A stretch of 64,000 nucleotides of DNA from Rotaria socialis (Eukaryota > Rotifera > Eurotatoria > Philodinida > Philodinidae), in the NCBI GenBank assembly GCA_905331475.1, contig CAJNYU010001438.1:62001-126000 (forward strand). Direction: 5' to 3'. Positions 47,901-60,047 of the stretch are shown here, piece after piece (the stretch's first letter is position 1; the number at the start of each line of letters is the position of its first letter). Under the pieces are notes generated by a model that was given only the letters and a program-made list of their open reading frames with translations, ran no database searches and was not told the DNA's origin. Position numbers and translations under genes: made by a program.

Positions 47901-50900
47901 CTAAGCCTGAATTCAATGGTCTATGGGATAAACAACCAGTTAAACAAGAAATCGATCCACTTTTTAATCGTTCAAAACATTGGAAAACAAAAATGGATAA
48001 AGTAATAGTTTATCGAAAAGAAATTAATGTTTATAAACTATTTTTTTTATTTTCAAAAGGAAATTTTACAACGAACTTTAACTAGATTAAAAGACAACAT
48101 CGTTCGTGAACAAGTTGTGGGTACGAAACGTTTCGATGGACCTGTTCCGTTTAAAAGTGATCCAACAGAAATTGTTTTTAAAGTTTGTTGCACTATTTAT
48201 TTGACAAGGAAATTAACAATCTTATTCAAATAGGATTTTGATGTTGATAAAGTTTATCGAACAAGAGTTACATTAACTAATGTAACATTAACAATAAACA
48301 CACTTAAATTAGTCGATCTATCCGAATCATTAAAAGATTTTATTACACTCAAGTAAATCTGCTTTGAAAAACTTCTTGTCTAATCAAAATGACTTTCTTA
48401 CTAACTAGATTTGAACCACCAGGAATGATTTCTGCTGGAATGTCTTGTTATCTTCACGTTACTTTTGAGCCCAAGGTACACTCATTTTTGTTCTATTCTG
48501 ACTAAACATTTTTGTTTTGAAACAAATGTAGATCAATGAAAATCTTCAAGGTGAAATCAAATTCTTAGCTCAAACAGGCATGTTTACTGTTCCAATTCGT
48601 TGTGAAATAAAAAAAGTTGAAGTAAATAAACAAAAACAAATCGAGTTGAAACAAATGATATCCATCTTTGTTTTGTTTTAGTTATCATTGGATAAAACAA
48701 TAGTTAGCCTTGGATCAACAGTTGTTGATGAACATCTTTATCAAAGTATTACACTTCGTAATACAGGTGCTTTAGGTACAAATTATCGTTTGGTTAAAGC
48801 AAGCGTCTTACAAACTGAACAGAACAAAGCTCAAGCTGTTGAAAATCCAATTCCAAAACCAAAACCAGAATCAGCATCATCATTAGAAAAAGAAACATCG
48901 ACTATGTCAGGTTCGATTGCGATTGAATTGTAGAAAATTATTTTTAGCAAGAAAAAAATTCATATTTTAGGTGGAACCGATGGAACCGATATAGCCAATG
49001 GAGAATATATTGATGTTTTTACAATAAAGGCGGATCCGATTGGCTTTCTGGCACCTCATTCATCCATGACGTTTTCAATTGAATTCAGTGCGCCTATGGC
49101 CGGAGGTTTTCATGAAGAATACACTCTTGTATTTGATAAAAATGTTCCTCAGGTAAAATAGTTTAGACGAAAAAGTTATTAACTCGGATTCTATTTATCT
49201 TTTATCTAGTTATATTTTTCTGTCACTGCTCAATCACTCGATGTACCTGTTTGGATAGAAAATCCTTCTATGGACTTTAAAATTTGTATGTTTGATCGTC
49301 TATATCAAGATGCACTGATTCTGCGTAATCGAAGTTCAGCGGCACTTCGTGTTTCAGTTGACATTCAACCACGTGCGTTACAAAATCATATTGAAATTGT
49401 TCCACGTACAGCTTATATACAAGCAAAATCAAGTTTTAATTTACAAGTTAAATTAACTGCACATCCATCCATTTTTGATGATGGTCTTTCGAATGAAATA
49501 TTCGATTCACAATTAAACACATTTATTGTGCCACTTGAAGTTAAAGTAGCCGATCAAATACGAACAGTTCCATTTAGTATAAGTGCCATATTGACTACGA
49601 GCGATCTACAATTTGATGTTGAACAAATTGATTTTGGATGTTGTACAACAGCAGAAAGTGTTTTAGCAAAAGTTCAATTGAAAAATAATTCACTATTAGC
49701 ACAACCATTTGGATTTATTAATTTACCTGATGTAAGTTGTCGTTATTATACCAATCTCATATGTTACTCGAAATGAAGTGCGTTGATTATAGAGTAATAA
49801 AAAAATCCATAGTTTCATATAAGAAAAATACGAATAAGTAAATCAAATTATTCGAAACTAAATTAAAAAGCACAGTTTGGGATGAGTTTTCACTCGTTGC
49901 CATGAAGTATTGATTTCATTTTTATATCACGAGGATATAGGTGAATTGTAATAGAAGTGCTGCTCGATGATGTATATACTTTGTTTGCAAGTAACATCAT
50001 TTTTTTCATAGCAATTTGACATTAGAAGGCTTCTGTGAGGAGATTTTTATTCATTAGTTCTGCTCACTGAATCTCTTGGCAAGTTTTCTTTTAAATCGAA
50101 TGATGAAAATATAAAGAGTTGTTTAGCTTTCTCTGAAATACATGATTATTTTAGGATATTTCATATGTGAATAAAAACATACATTTAGTTAAATTTTACT
50201 GTTTTGGGAAAGATAACGTATAGAGAAGGACTTGTATCAGCGCATACTAGTTTAATCCGAAACTAGTAATCAAGGAGAAAAAGTCAATTGTGAAGATTAT
50301 TCTTTGACAGTTCTGTTTACAACGAAAACAATTAGAAGTATAAATGCCTACGTAGAAATTCATTTAAATACATTATTTTAAAGAAAAAGACAACTAATGA
50401 TATATAATATTTTGCAATGCCATATATATTAATTAATATATTTATTATTATTATTCTCTAGTATATTCACGTACAACCCAATGATGGTTTTGGTACTTTG
50501 CTACCCGAAGAAACTATTGATTTACATATTCTATTTAGTCCATCGGCAACAAAAGAATATCGATGTACACTTACATGTAAAACACTAGTGAATCGGTAAG
50601 ATTTTTTCGATTTATTATTCATTTTTAATAATAAAGAAATTTTTTCCAGTGAATTTACAATAGAATGTCAAGGTGTGGGTGTTTTACCACCACTTTCTCT
50701 CTCATCAACAGTCATTAGTTTTCCAGCTACACCTATTAATGATCAAGCCATTGTTAGTTTTTATGTAGAAAATCGACATCTTGATAAAAATCATTTTAAA
50801 CATCCAGTACCACGTGTTGGAAATAGTAATTTTATTAAAAGAATTTTATCGGATCTGACAAATAGATATTTGATTATTTAATTAGGTGAATTCGCTCCTA

Positions 50901-53900
50901 TTGGTCCGACATCATTTCAATTTGATGTACCAGAAAATGCACCTATAACGATTGCACCTCTTGTTGGTATTGTCGAGCCAGGGAAAGTACGTAGTGTCGA
51001 CCTTGTCAATTCTATTTCAATATGAATATTTATTATAAAATCTAGAGACAAAAAATAACAGTACGATTAGCACCTAAATTAGATCATGAACAAATTCGTA
51101 CTGAATCAATTCGCTTGAGAGAAGCAGAATTAAAACGACAGTTAGAAATCAAAGAAAAAGATTCAGCAAATAAAGGCGAAGTAAAATAAAATCTTTCGAT
51201 CTATTTAATCAATTCATAGTTCATAATTATAGACAAAAGGTAAACCTCCGGGAACAACGGCTTCGGTTGCTCGAAAAAATGATATACACGGGTCGATGGC
51301 TGCAGATTCTAATCTATCAAGTATTCCAGAACAGTTCGTAACGCATCTCGGCTGTTTTTCTTATTTGTTCACATAAATATAAAACACTTCTAGATCGATC
51401 GATTGGTCCATAGCTCAATTGTCCGTATTAAAAACATTTCCATCATCGATCTCTTCCTTTCTCATTCCATGTTATGTTGGATCGGGTGCATGTGAAAAAC
51501 CTGGTATATTAGGTTATGAGTAAGAATAGCATTTTAAAAAGTTTTAAAATCGAGTAATGTGATGTTTTTTATTCAAAAAACAGTGTTGCAAATACATTAT
51601 TTGTTCAAATTCATTGTCCAATTGTAAGACCAGAATTTATTGTGATATCAGATTATGGACAAACAACAATTGATTTTGGTTCGGCATCAGTTGGACAAGA
51701 ATTATCACGAACTATTCTTATACAAAATATTAGTAATAAAACAATTGAAGTAAGTTCATGCATATTCATTGAAATAAATATGTCAGTTGATTTGATATAG
51801 TTATGCAGTGCTCTATTGAATATTTATGGGCCTTTTCGATTAATAAATGCTTTACGAAGAGTTGAACCAGGCGATACATTACCAGTAAAATTAGCTTTTA
51901 ATCCGAATGCAACAATGGAGGTTTTTATTTTATTAACTTTGATAATGTTTTTATTTATACGTATCCTGTTTTCTTTTACTTCTAAACAGTTTTTAGAAAC
52001 ATTGGAACTAACAAGTGAAAGTTCAAAATTAACCTTATGTTTAAAAGGTAAACTAATTTATAATCGAATTGAACTTGTTTTTTTATTATAGAATCATTTG
52101 ATTAGGTTTGGGTCTTAAACCTAATGTTCAATTATCATTTGATACAAGCAATCCATTTACAATGGGATGCGTTTTAGCTAAAGATCGTATTGAGAAAACA
52201 TTTCAAGTAAGATTTAACAATTCAATACATGTTTAGATATTATACGTGAGAGTACCTGATCTATGTGTCTAACAGTCAATATTGTGGTGAATGCAACGAA
52301 TTGTTTGTCTGTTGTATATCACTGGTTTCTTGTAATTGTGAATTTAATAAGAATAGAGAGAAATAAGTTAAAACGTGTCCATTTAAAATCTCATAGGAGA
52401 TTTTCGCTGTATGGTTTATATGATTTGTATTTTATGAAGATATTAAAACGAGTGAATCAATTATGTCTTTTTAAATACAATATGAAAAAAATTAGCACAA
52501 CAATTATATCATGTGATTGTTTTCTAAGTAGTATCATTTCTCTATCGTTTGATTAAAAAAAAAGTAAAGGAAATATATCATGTGATATTCGAGCTTGACG
52601 AAACGCACATGTTGTTCATGGCCACATGTTTTTTTTCTTCTTCACAAAATATAATTACTATTTTCCAATTTCCTAATGAAAAAGGTAGTATAATCGTTAT
52701 TAAACTGCTAAAAATACACTATATCATAAGCATCTATTTTAAGCACCAGAAGAAATAAAAATCTTTCCTCGTTTTAATCGATAGGCATATATTCGTTTAG
52801 TTTAAATGGCACGTAAAAACATGATAAGCTTTTTTTGTTATTTTCTAAATTTTTTCTCTTTTCATCAGAATCAACTATCATTATCAGTTTTTCTAAATCT
52901 ATTATCATCGAACACATGTCAAGCACGAATATTCATGAATCAAACTATCTTGAATACACAACTTGAAGCTAGTTCATATCAAAGACGCAGTACTATTTAC
53001 TCTAATCATTATCAATTCTGTGCGAAATAGTTAAAGTCACTTAAGTAGAAAGCAACAAAAAAGATTCAGTACTTCATAAACATTAATAAGAAAAATTGTC
53101 CGATATCAAAAGGATAAACATTTTGCTTTATTTTCTTCATAGTTCTTTTTACTTAATCTCCCTACGTTTTAAATAGAATTTAAAAGTATGATTGATGCAC
53201 TATTTAGTGATACGCTCGTATTTATCTTTTCATCTGGCAATGTCGTCTGTTTTGTGATATTTCATAGGTTAATGTTTACTTACCTTTTGTTATCCTTTGC
53301 TAACAACGTGTATCTTGAAAAAAAAACGTATTTTACATCGAGGAGAGCTTTTTACGTTTTATAATCTCAAGATATTAATCGAAACCTACCAGTTACATTT
53401 TAAAACAAGTCTAACCGATGCTGACTTCAACTTTGTTCATTTTACTCGTATTCACCTATCTACTTTTCTGCCGTTATTTTCGTTTTCGACGTATCAAAGG
53501 TGTTATAGAGAAACATAGTAATGTAAAACTCGATTATCGTACAGCTCAAGAAATTTCTCTTCTCTCTGGTTCATACGATATGCCCTATGTGCACGAATTA
53601 TCGACTGCATTTGGTCTCTTTAGAACCTATGCTATTCCGACTATTTCTGAAGTACTGGTTAAGACTAATCAACTAGCTAACAAAGATGTTGCTGGTCGTC
53701 GAGCTGAAGACACAAGTGTACTTTTGTCTGAGTGTATTTATCATGATCTTGATTCTCAGAGAGCAAGAATGGCTCTTGCGCGTATAAATTATTTACATAA
53801 CTTATATAGATGTAGTATAACAAACGATGATATGTTGTATACGCTGAGTATATTTATCTATGAACCTGCTCGGTGGTCTGAACTCTACGACTGGAGACCC

Positions 53901-56568
53901 CTTGAACCGATAGAAAAAGAGGCTCGTTATATTTTTTGGAAAGAAATCGGTGAACGAATGGGTATTGAATATATTCCATCGGCATATGAAGAACTCGAAA
54001 TATGGAAAAATGATTATGAAAAAGAACATATGATCTTTTCAAAAACTAGTAAAATATGTGGAGAAGCTACATTAAACTTAATGACTTCTATTTATCCTGT
54101 TTGGATGCAAGGTTTTATTCGTAATGTATTATTATCCATAGTCGATGAACGACTTCGTTTAGCGATGGATTTTGAAAAACCACCAACTTGGATAAAACGA
54201 TTGACAATAACTATTTTTCGTATTCGAGCTTTTCTTCTACGCCATTGTGCACTTCCACGTATTTATCCGCATGATAATGGTCAAGGCCCAAAATCATGTC
54301 CGATGAATGAACATGGAAGATTTAATCGAACAAGCTATATATTTGAACCTTGGTACGTGAAAGAAACATGGTTTAATAAAATAAAGCCATTTGTAGCAAA
54401 ACGACCAAGTCCTGAGTATAGAAGTCAAGGATTTACAATCGGAGAAGTTGGACCGGAAAAATTCGTTGGTAAAGGTTTGGAAGCAATTCAAAACGATGCA
54501 GAACATATGTTACAAAGAGCAATGCTTCCAGTTGATTCATAATTTATTAATTTTAATTTCTATCGACTTCAAGTATTTGCTTATTCGTTAATTGAAGCTA
54601 AAAAATAAGAACTTTAATTTTAATTTTCCCCTAGATGTTGATTATAAATAGATAAGATAACAAGTGTGTAATTCAAAAGCAGATATTATAATAAATGAAG
54701 ATTTCTGCATAGACAAGAAGTTACTTTTTTCTTTAAAGAAATTATCAATGAAATGTTTTCATACTTGATTTTATTCAACCGAGCTGTTCAATCGTTGATG
54801 TTATCTTTTTTTCTTCGATAGATTACCAATCAATCGGAAACGCCAGTAACGTTTCAAGTTGACTTGGCAAGTCAGCATGTTAATAATCGATTAGAACAAG
54901 AAAATAAAAATGTTTGGGATACTTCGTTTGATTCTAATAAACATTTCATAGGTGAATTAACATTTTACTCGTTAATCTACATGTATATGATTTTTCTTTT
55001 GTCAAGGTCCACAAAATTTAAGTGGTCGATCTGTATTCGATATAGCACCACTCGATGGCGTAATACCAGCAGGTGCTAAAAAACAATTAACAGTGTCTTT
55101 TAGTCCGGATCATGATTCCGATTTTTTTTCGGATCTTGTTCGTATTACAATTTCTGAACAGGTTTGATTTAGCTAGGAGAAAAATCGTTCAATCGAAAAT
55201 AACTTTAAATATTTTCTAGCCTATCAAACTTGAATTTCGTTTACGAGGTGCAGGTCGTCAAAATTCAATGTACATACGACCATTAGATAATGGAAATATT
55301 ATACAAAAATGTCTTTTACCAAATGTAAATGAAATAATAACTACACAGATGCAAACAGCAGGTTTGAAATTAATTTAAATCAAAATTTTTCTGTGCTCAT
55401 GAAATCTGTTGATATTTTTAGATCCTAATGAAAAAGGAATACCAAATAATATTCTTGTTTTACTCTGTGCACAATCTATTAATGGGAAATATGTAGCTGC
55501 TCAACGTGAACTAATTATAGGTTGTGCATCCTTGTCAGTTGGAGCTAAAAAGGTATGTTAAAAATGTGCGTCGAACAGTTGATCCTTATGATTTCATTTC
55601 TGTGTGATAGTAGTCCGCATAGGTTGAAGTCAATTCAATTCTTTTAGCATCTTTAGAGGATTCAAGGTCAATATTATTTTTAGGACTTGAACAGGAAAAA
55701 GACGGTCATTTTGATCACCTCGAGTCGTTTATTTACTACAAAATGACTTGTCTAGGAGTTGGCCATGATATTTGTTGACTAAGTCGTATGAATTTTATGA
55801 GTAGACAAAGAGTTATTTCTTTAGACAGTAACGAAACATCTATTTTTAATATTGATTGAGTTCTATCGAAAAATATCGTAGAGAACTTAGTGACATGTCA
55901 TTTGGTGGAGAATAAGTCGCTCCCGATCATCAAAATAAGTTTTTATTTTCGTTTTCTATTCACTTGAAAACAAACTGATTTGGAAAATTTATTATATTTT
56001 AAATTCTCATTGGACACAATATTTCCTATTGCAATGCGGTTCTGATAAGATAATTCTATTTTAGAATGGTGATTATACATTTGATAATTTGAAAGATATC
56101 AATGCAGAAGGTTTTAATGTCGATGTTCCAAAAGTAAATTATTGAATAAACATTTTCTATATTCATTTTGATTGCTCTACTATTTTCAGAGTGCCATTGA
56201 AATGGGCACGGAAAAAGTTGTGAAAATCACTTGGACACCAACAGCTGATTTTGATGTAAGACTTCAATCAATTACTTATGTTTTCATTCCAAATTTTTGA
56301 ACATTTCTATTTTGTCTAGTCAAATGAAACATGCCGAGCAACAATTAATGTTACAACAAAAGGTGATATCGTAAAAATATGGCGTGTTATTTTAGTTGGC
56401 TACGTCGAAATAACATCATCAGCTGATAAACGTTCATCGCGTACTTCAAAAAATCCTCGAGTAGTAACGACTGATACGCGTTCACATGCGTCAGTAGATG
56501 GTGCTAGTCAACGATTAGCAAAACAAGTGTCTACACAAGAAAATAACCAGAGTACATTGACAACATAA
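44978..56568 (+). CDS. CFAP74: CFAP74, central-apparatus protein of cilia
   Basis: About thirty exons. The N-terminus is acidic, then strongly coiled-coil (exons 45367-47009). From about 47883 come Ig-like ASH/MSP-type domains. Stretches such as FKDFDVDKVYRTRVTLTNVT, DFITLKFEPPGMISAGMS, INENLQGEIKFLAQTG and LSLDKTIVSLGSTVVDE correspond to CFAP74 of vertebrates. The C-terminal domain ends WTPTADFDSNE, TTKGDIVKIWRVILVGY. CFAP74 belongs to the C1a projection of the axonemal central pair. The join after 47009 needs a weak GTCAGT donor, two small exons (47121-47207 and 47266-47292) and then 47883. With these the frame stays open. The TAA is at 56566-56568. Long introns: 47293-47882 (contains repeat copy B), 49732-50461, 52207-54821 (contains the oxygenase gene) and 55553-56064. 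Confidence 0.85.
47453..47744 (-). repeat. Dispersed 300-bp repeat, copy B
   Basis: Reverse-complement counterpart of 21783-22082, lying in a CFAP74 intron. The terminal hairpin is conserved at 47716-47738. Identity by eye is high in the central 100 bp and lower toward one end. The short open frame 47440-47649 is accidental. Confidence 0.75.
49732..50461 (+). other. CFAP74 intron, nothing recognised
   Basis: A 730-bp GT-AG intron joining in phase 0. I see no gene or repeat in it. Confidence 0.6.
52207..53417 (+). other. Part of CFAP74 intron upstream of the oxygenase gene
   Basis: About 1.2 kb of AT-rich sequence that should hold the promoter of the nested gene. The several small open frames here have no recognisable content. 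Confidence 0.5.
53418..54542 (+). CDS. mpaB/rubber-oxygenase family haem oxygenase-like protein
   Basis: An intronless gene of 374 residues. Residues 2-18 form a membrane anchor (TSTLFILLVFTYLLF). The body fits the family of ER-bound oxygenase mpaB and latex-clearing/rubber oxygenase (MPAB_Lcp catalytic domain). The RRAEDTS motif (R94, R95, D98, T99) matches the conserved R-x-x-DT element, and NYLHNLY with H127 matches the motif holding the proximal haem histidine. The domain continues to about residue 280, followed by a proline- and aromatic-rich tail. Fungal members cleave prenyl side chains oxidatively. Others in bacteria cleave polyisoprene. The animal substrate is unknown. Because this family is mainly fungal and bacterial and the gene lacks introns, horizontal transfer is likely. 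It lies within the CFAP74 intron 52207-54821 on the same strand. Confidence 0.78.
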   Translation: MLTSTLFILLVFTYLLFCRYFRFRRIKGVIEKHSNVKLDYRTAQEISLLSGSYDMPYVHELSTAFGLFRTYAIPTISEVLVKTNQLANKDVAGRRAEDTSVLLSECIYHDLDSQRARMALARINYLHNLYRCSITNDDMLYTLSIFIYEPARWSELYDWRPLEPIEKEARYIFWKEIGERMGIEYIPSAYEELEIWKNDYEKEHMIFSKTSKICGEATLNLMTSIYPVWMQGFIRNVLLSIVDERLRLAMDFEKPPTWIKRLTITIFRIRAFLLRHCALPRIYPHDNGQGPKSCPMNEHGRFNRTSYIFEPWYVKETWFNKIKPFVAKRPSPEYRSQGFTIGEVGPEKFVGKGLEAIQNDAEHMLQRAMLPVDS

Positions 56569-57863
56569 TTAATAGAAAAAAAGATGAAGAATGATATGTT
56601 TTTTACTATTTATATAGAGTAAAATAAAAGGCGAAAAAGTATAAACGATAAATGTTCACAATAGGAAATTTTTTTTCCCATATGACATATTGATAATAAT
56701 TATCATCAATAGAACATCATGGAGCTATAAAAGAATGCAATTACGATGCAATACAGAAGCAATTTATTTCTTCTATGGATGCATGTGTTGCACGTGAATG
56801 GAACGCTATGGAGCGCTTAAAAAGGGTTCAGAATAAGAAAAATGTTCTAGTGTTACTTATGTCTTCATCAAAGGATCGGAGGAGAGAATGACTAAAAACT
56901 AAATGTTTCATTCTGAAGCTTTTTGGAGCAAGATTTTTAGTATTATTGTAAAGATCTTTTTTTCCATCTATGCAGTAATGCACTTCTTAAGTTAATCTTC
57001 GCGAGCATAGAAAACAGATTTCATCTAAATTTCTGTTGAACTCATTCGTATCGTATATAAGAATTGTGCATAGATAAACCATTCGCTCAAATATATCTGA
57101 ACTATGGAAATTGATTTATTTATATTATTTGAAATCAAAGATTAATTTGTTGACGAGACGCTTGGTACACGGTTTAGGAGATATATGTTGCTCAATTACC
57201 AACATTTTTTGACATATTCAAAACAGTGTACGACACAATTCAATGCTTAATTGTTTCAGACATTATGCATTCAACTGTAATTAGTTTTATACAGATATTT
57301 TGATTGGCAAATTTACGTTATTCCAAAATGAAGAAATTTAAAATAGCAAACCCCTGCCGAACGTATGAAAAAAATATGAGCTTATAATTCCCTCTAGATA
57401 TAATTCGATGGATATAGAAAACTCTTCAATGTTAGTAAAGGTATAGTGAAATTCTTTGGAGAAATGTCAGCTTCGATTTCTCTTCCATAGAGAAATGTTT
57501 AAAATAACATTTTTTTTTTTTATCAGTAGTGAGATTTCTTTTCTACGATCGTTTTACACTGTATTTATGTTCATGCATCAGAGATGAGAAATATTCTCGA
57601 AAAACAAAAGTCGTTAATGTTTAATATACTGTTAATAAGTGAAACAAAATATCACACCCTGACATTTATTTTTCTTCTGAGTGGTATATAAAATGACAAA
57701 ATAATATATGGCACAATGACTACGCAAACAACTTTTGCTGACGAAATATCATTATGATCATCTATTGATTTCATACGTTGTTTTTAATTTTTATCGAAGA
57801 ACTTTTATGGCAAGATCATATTTTAGTAACTAGTGTCATTTATTTGATGAATAAGCATAATAG
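56569..57863. other. Intergenic, downstream of CFAP74
   Basis: No gene, RNA or repeat is recognised. AATAAA-like sequence at about 56620-56630 may be the CFAP74 poly(A) signal. Confidence 0.45.
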
Positions 57864-58045
57864 CCAAGGGGAAAACGGCGGACTTTTGAATTTGAAGTTA
57901 CCTTGAGCTACTTTAAGTTACTTTGAAGTACTTTTCAACTTCAAATTCAGCTGAAGCTAGTTGAGGTTACTTTAAGCTGCTGGTGCCTACTCCGGGCTAC
58001 TTGGGTGGTACTTTGAGCTACTTCAAGTCCGCCGTTTCCGCCTTG
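57864..58045. mobile_element. Short element with inverted ends and internal repeats
   Basis: The ends 57865-57885 and 58025-58045 are reverse complements at 19 of 21 positions (core ACGGCGGACTT). Between them, units like GAGCTACTTTAAGTTACTTTGAAGT recur in degenerate form. The GC-rich ends differ sharply from the AT-rich flanks. It reads as a MITE with an internal minisatellite-like array. Confidence 0.6.
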
Positions 58046-58795
58046 ACTACAGTCGAGAAGTCATGATGTGAGTGTTTTTTCTCCTCTCGTACTATTTTAC
58101 TATTTCTTTCGTGATGACTACATAATAAAATTGAGTTACATACAAGTCGAAAGAGATAACAACATTTTCTATCAGCTGACAAAAATATTATCGCTTCAAC
58201 ACTTGTCTATGAAACGCATAGAAGACTTGATATTTTACATTATATGAAAAGTGAACACAGAAGCATTGTGAATGCCAGTGTGTCTGCCCTATAGTATTAA
58301 TAAAAATAAATTAAATATAACGTGACAGAGGAATAAATCATCGATCTTCTGATAAAAACAGCTTTCTCTTCAGTTCTCTTTCATTAAAGAGAAATAGGAG
58401 GCAATATTCGTTCACTTACTGTTATATCAGATATTATATCTTTAATAACATTGCTTAATTTAATGTATAGAGTGAATTATTAGTAGAAGATTGTTTTAAG
58501 TGCACAGCATTTATATGTAACTCAACCCTAAGACAAGCCAAGAACTGTATGATATCGTACATTTGAAAAAGAGTAATAGAAACTATCAATCAAAATGACT
58601 AAAAATCGAATATCTGCGAATTGAAAAATAACATCGTCTTATTGTCTGCCAATAAATAATATATGTAGACGTTTTATTTGTTATATATATATATATTCAT
58701 GTATATAGACTTACACATTACATATACTAATAGATAAATAATAGCAAATTGTCCTCTTTCTTTTAAATAAGCAATCGAATAAAAATGTTCTTTTA
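58046..58795. other. Intergenic, nothing recognised
   Basis: AT-rich, with a short TA run near 58684-58697. It includes the 3' flank of the minus-strand gene that follows. Confidence 0.45.
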
Positions 58796-59697
58796 TCATT
58801 CTTCACCTTCCGGTTCTTCTTCTTCTTGTTGATGTTGTTCTTCTTCTTCTGCTCCTCCTTCTTCCTCCTTATTTCCCGGTTCATCATCACCGCCGTTATC
58901 TCCAGCATCAGCATCAGCTTGATTGCCATCATTTGGTGTTGAATCTGCATCTTGAGGAACAACAGGTTGTTCACTATCGTCACCACTCTCTTTTGCTACT
59001 GTCCATAAAGTTTTGTCGCCCTCATTTGTTTCATTTTGTAGAGTAAATCCATTTTGACTGAGAATATCAAGAACACGTTGGGAACTCTCTTGGCAAAGTA
59101 CACCTTCTGCATGATCAGATAGCAAATCATTTGTCAGACTTTCTTGTAAAATACGAATCTTTGAGATAAAAACAAAAACAATTATTTCATTTAATTTGCC
59201 CTATTCAGTAATAAACACAATGTTTTCGCATTTTTTATTATTCAGTACATTTGCAAAGAATTATTATGAGCTCTATGATGATGAAATGGAAAATTCTCGT
59301 GGGAAATATTTTTATAATTTAGTTACATGATAGAATAATAGAAGCGCTATCTCGTGTTTTTCTCATTCTGTTTGCTAAATTTTCTGATTGGTCATAACCT
59401 AAAACTAAGAAAACACTCGAATCTAAGATTCAAATTTATAGTTCAGTAAAAACTGAACAACAACCTTAAAAGTATTAGAATAAAAAAGAGCAGATCTTCT
59501 TTTATTCTTCTTTTCTAAATTTTTCATTTTTAATTCAAGCAACAAATACTCATTTTCTCGATCTGTATTCGAGCATTATTTGTAATACTTACGATTTCTG
59601 GTGGGATCTTATAGTCCTGAACACCAGTCGAATGAATAAGTGTTGGACCAGTTTCTATTTTATCGGAATCGCATGATAAAGTCAATTGAAGTGCCAT
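58796..59697 (-). CDS. GCHFR: GTP cyclohydrolase I feedback regulator (GFRP) with acidic tail
   Basis: Two exons (59593-59697 and 58796-59158) in phase 0 give 155 residues. KIETGPTLI near residue 13 and CQESSQRVLDILSQNGFTL then GDKTLWTVAKE match GFRP (MEVGPTMV, RIVLDKLERRGFRVL, GQTLVWCLHKE). GFRP binds GTP cyclohydrolase I and mediates feedback inhibition by tetrahydrobiopterin and stimulation by phenylalanine. Human GFRP is 84 residues. This protein has the core in about the first 105 and then some 50 residues dominated by Glu, Asp, Gln and Gly, ending in GEE. That tail is absent from GFRP as I know it. The intron is 434 bp. Confidence 0.72.
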
Positions 59698-60047
59698 TAT
59701 TTTAAGTCGATACTTTCAAACGTCTTGTTCGCAAAGAAATAAAAATGCCTGTCTAGTTTTTGGTCGCTTTTCGATAGAATGATATATGAGCAAAATCTAT
59801 ATTTTTTTTTCCAAAGGACGCACGCGTAGCAAGAAAAAACGAGGTCATTATGACACACATCAAAAGCCCGGACTACAAAAAGAAAGGGAGAAAGAGAGAA
59901 AGAGAGTTAAAGCAAGCATAGAAAAAAAGAGAAAGAAATATAGAATAAGGCGACATCATAAAAAATAAAACAAAAAAATGGGCGGATAGAAGAATAAAAA
60001 CATTCACAGACGAAACATTATTATTAATTTTAAAAGAGAATAACTAT
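59698..60047. other. Spacer between BBS9 and GCHFR
   Basis: About 350 bp between the BBS9 stop and the GCHFR start, both on the minus strand. It contains a purine-rich AGAAAGAGAG tract near 59880-59940. No gene. Confidence 0.5.

Noticed and set aside
52263..53030. Several short plus-strand frames in the CFAP74 intron
   Set aside because: Unrelated AT-rich frames with no conserved content. The intron joins cleanly without them.
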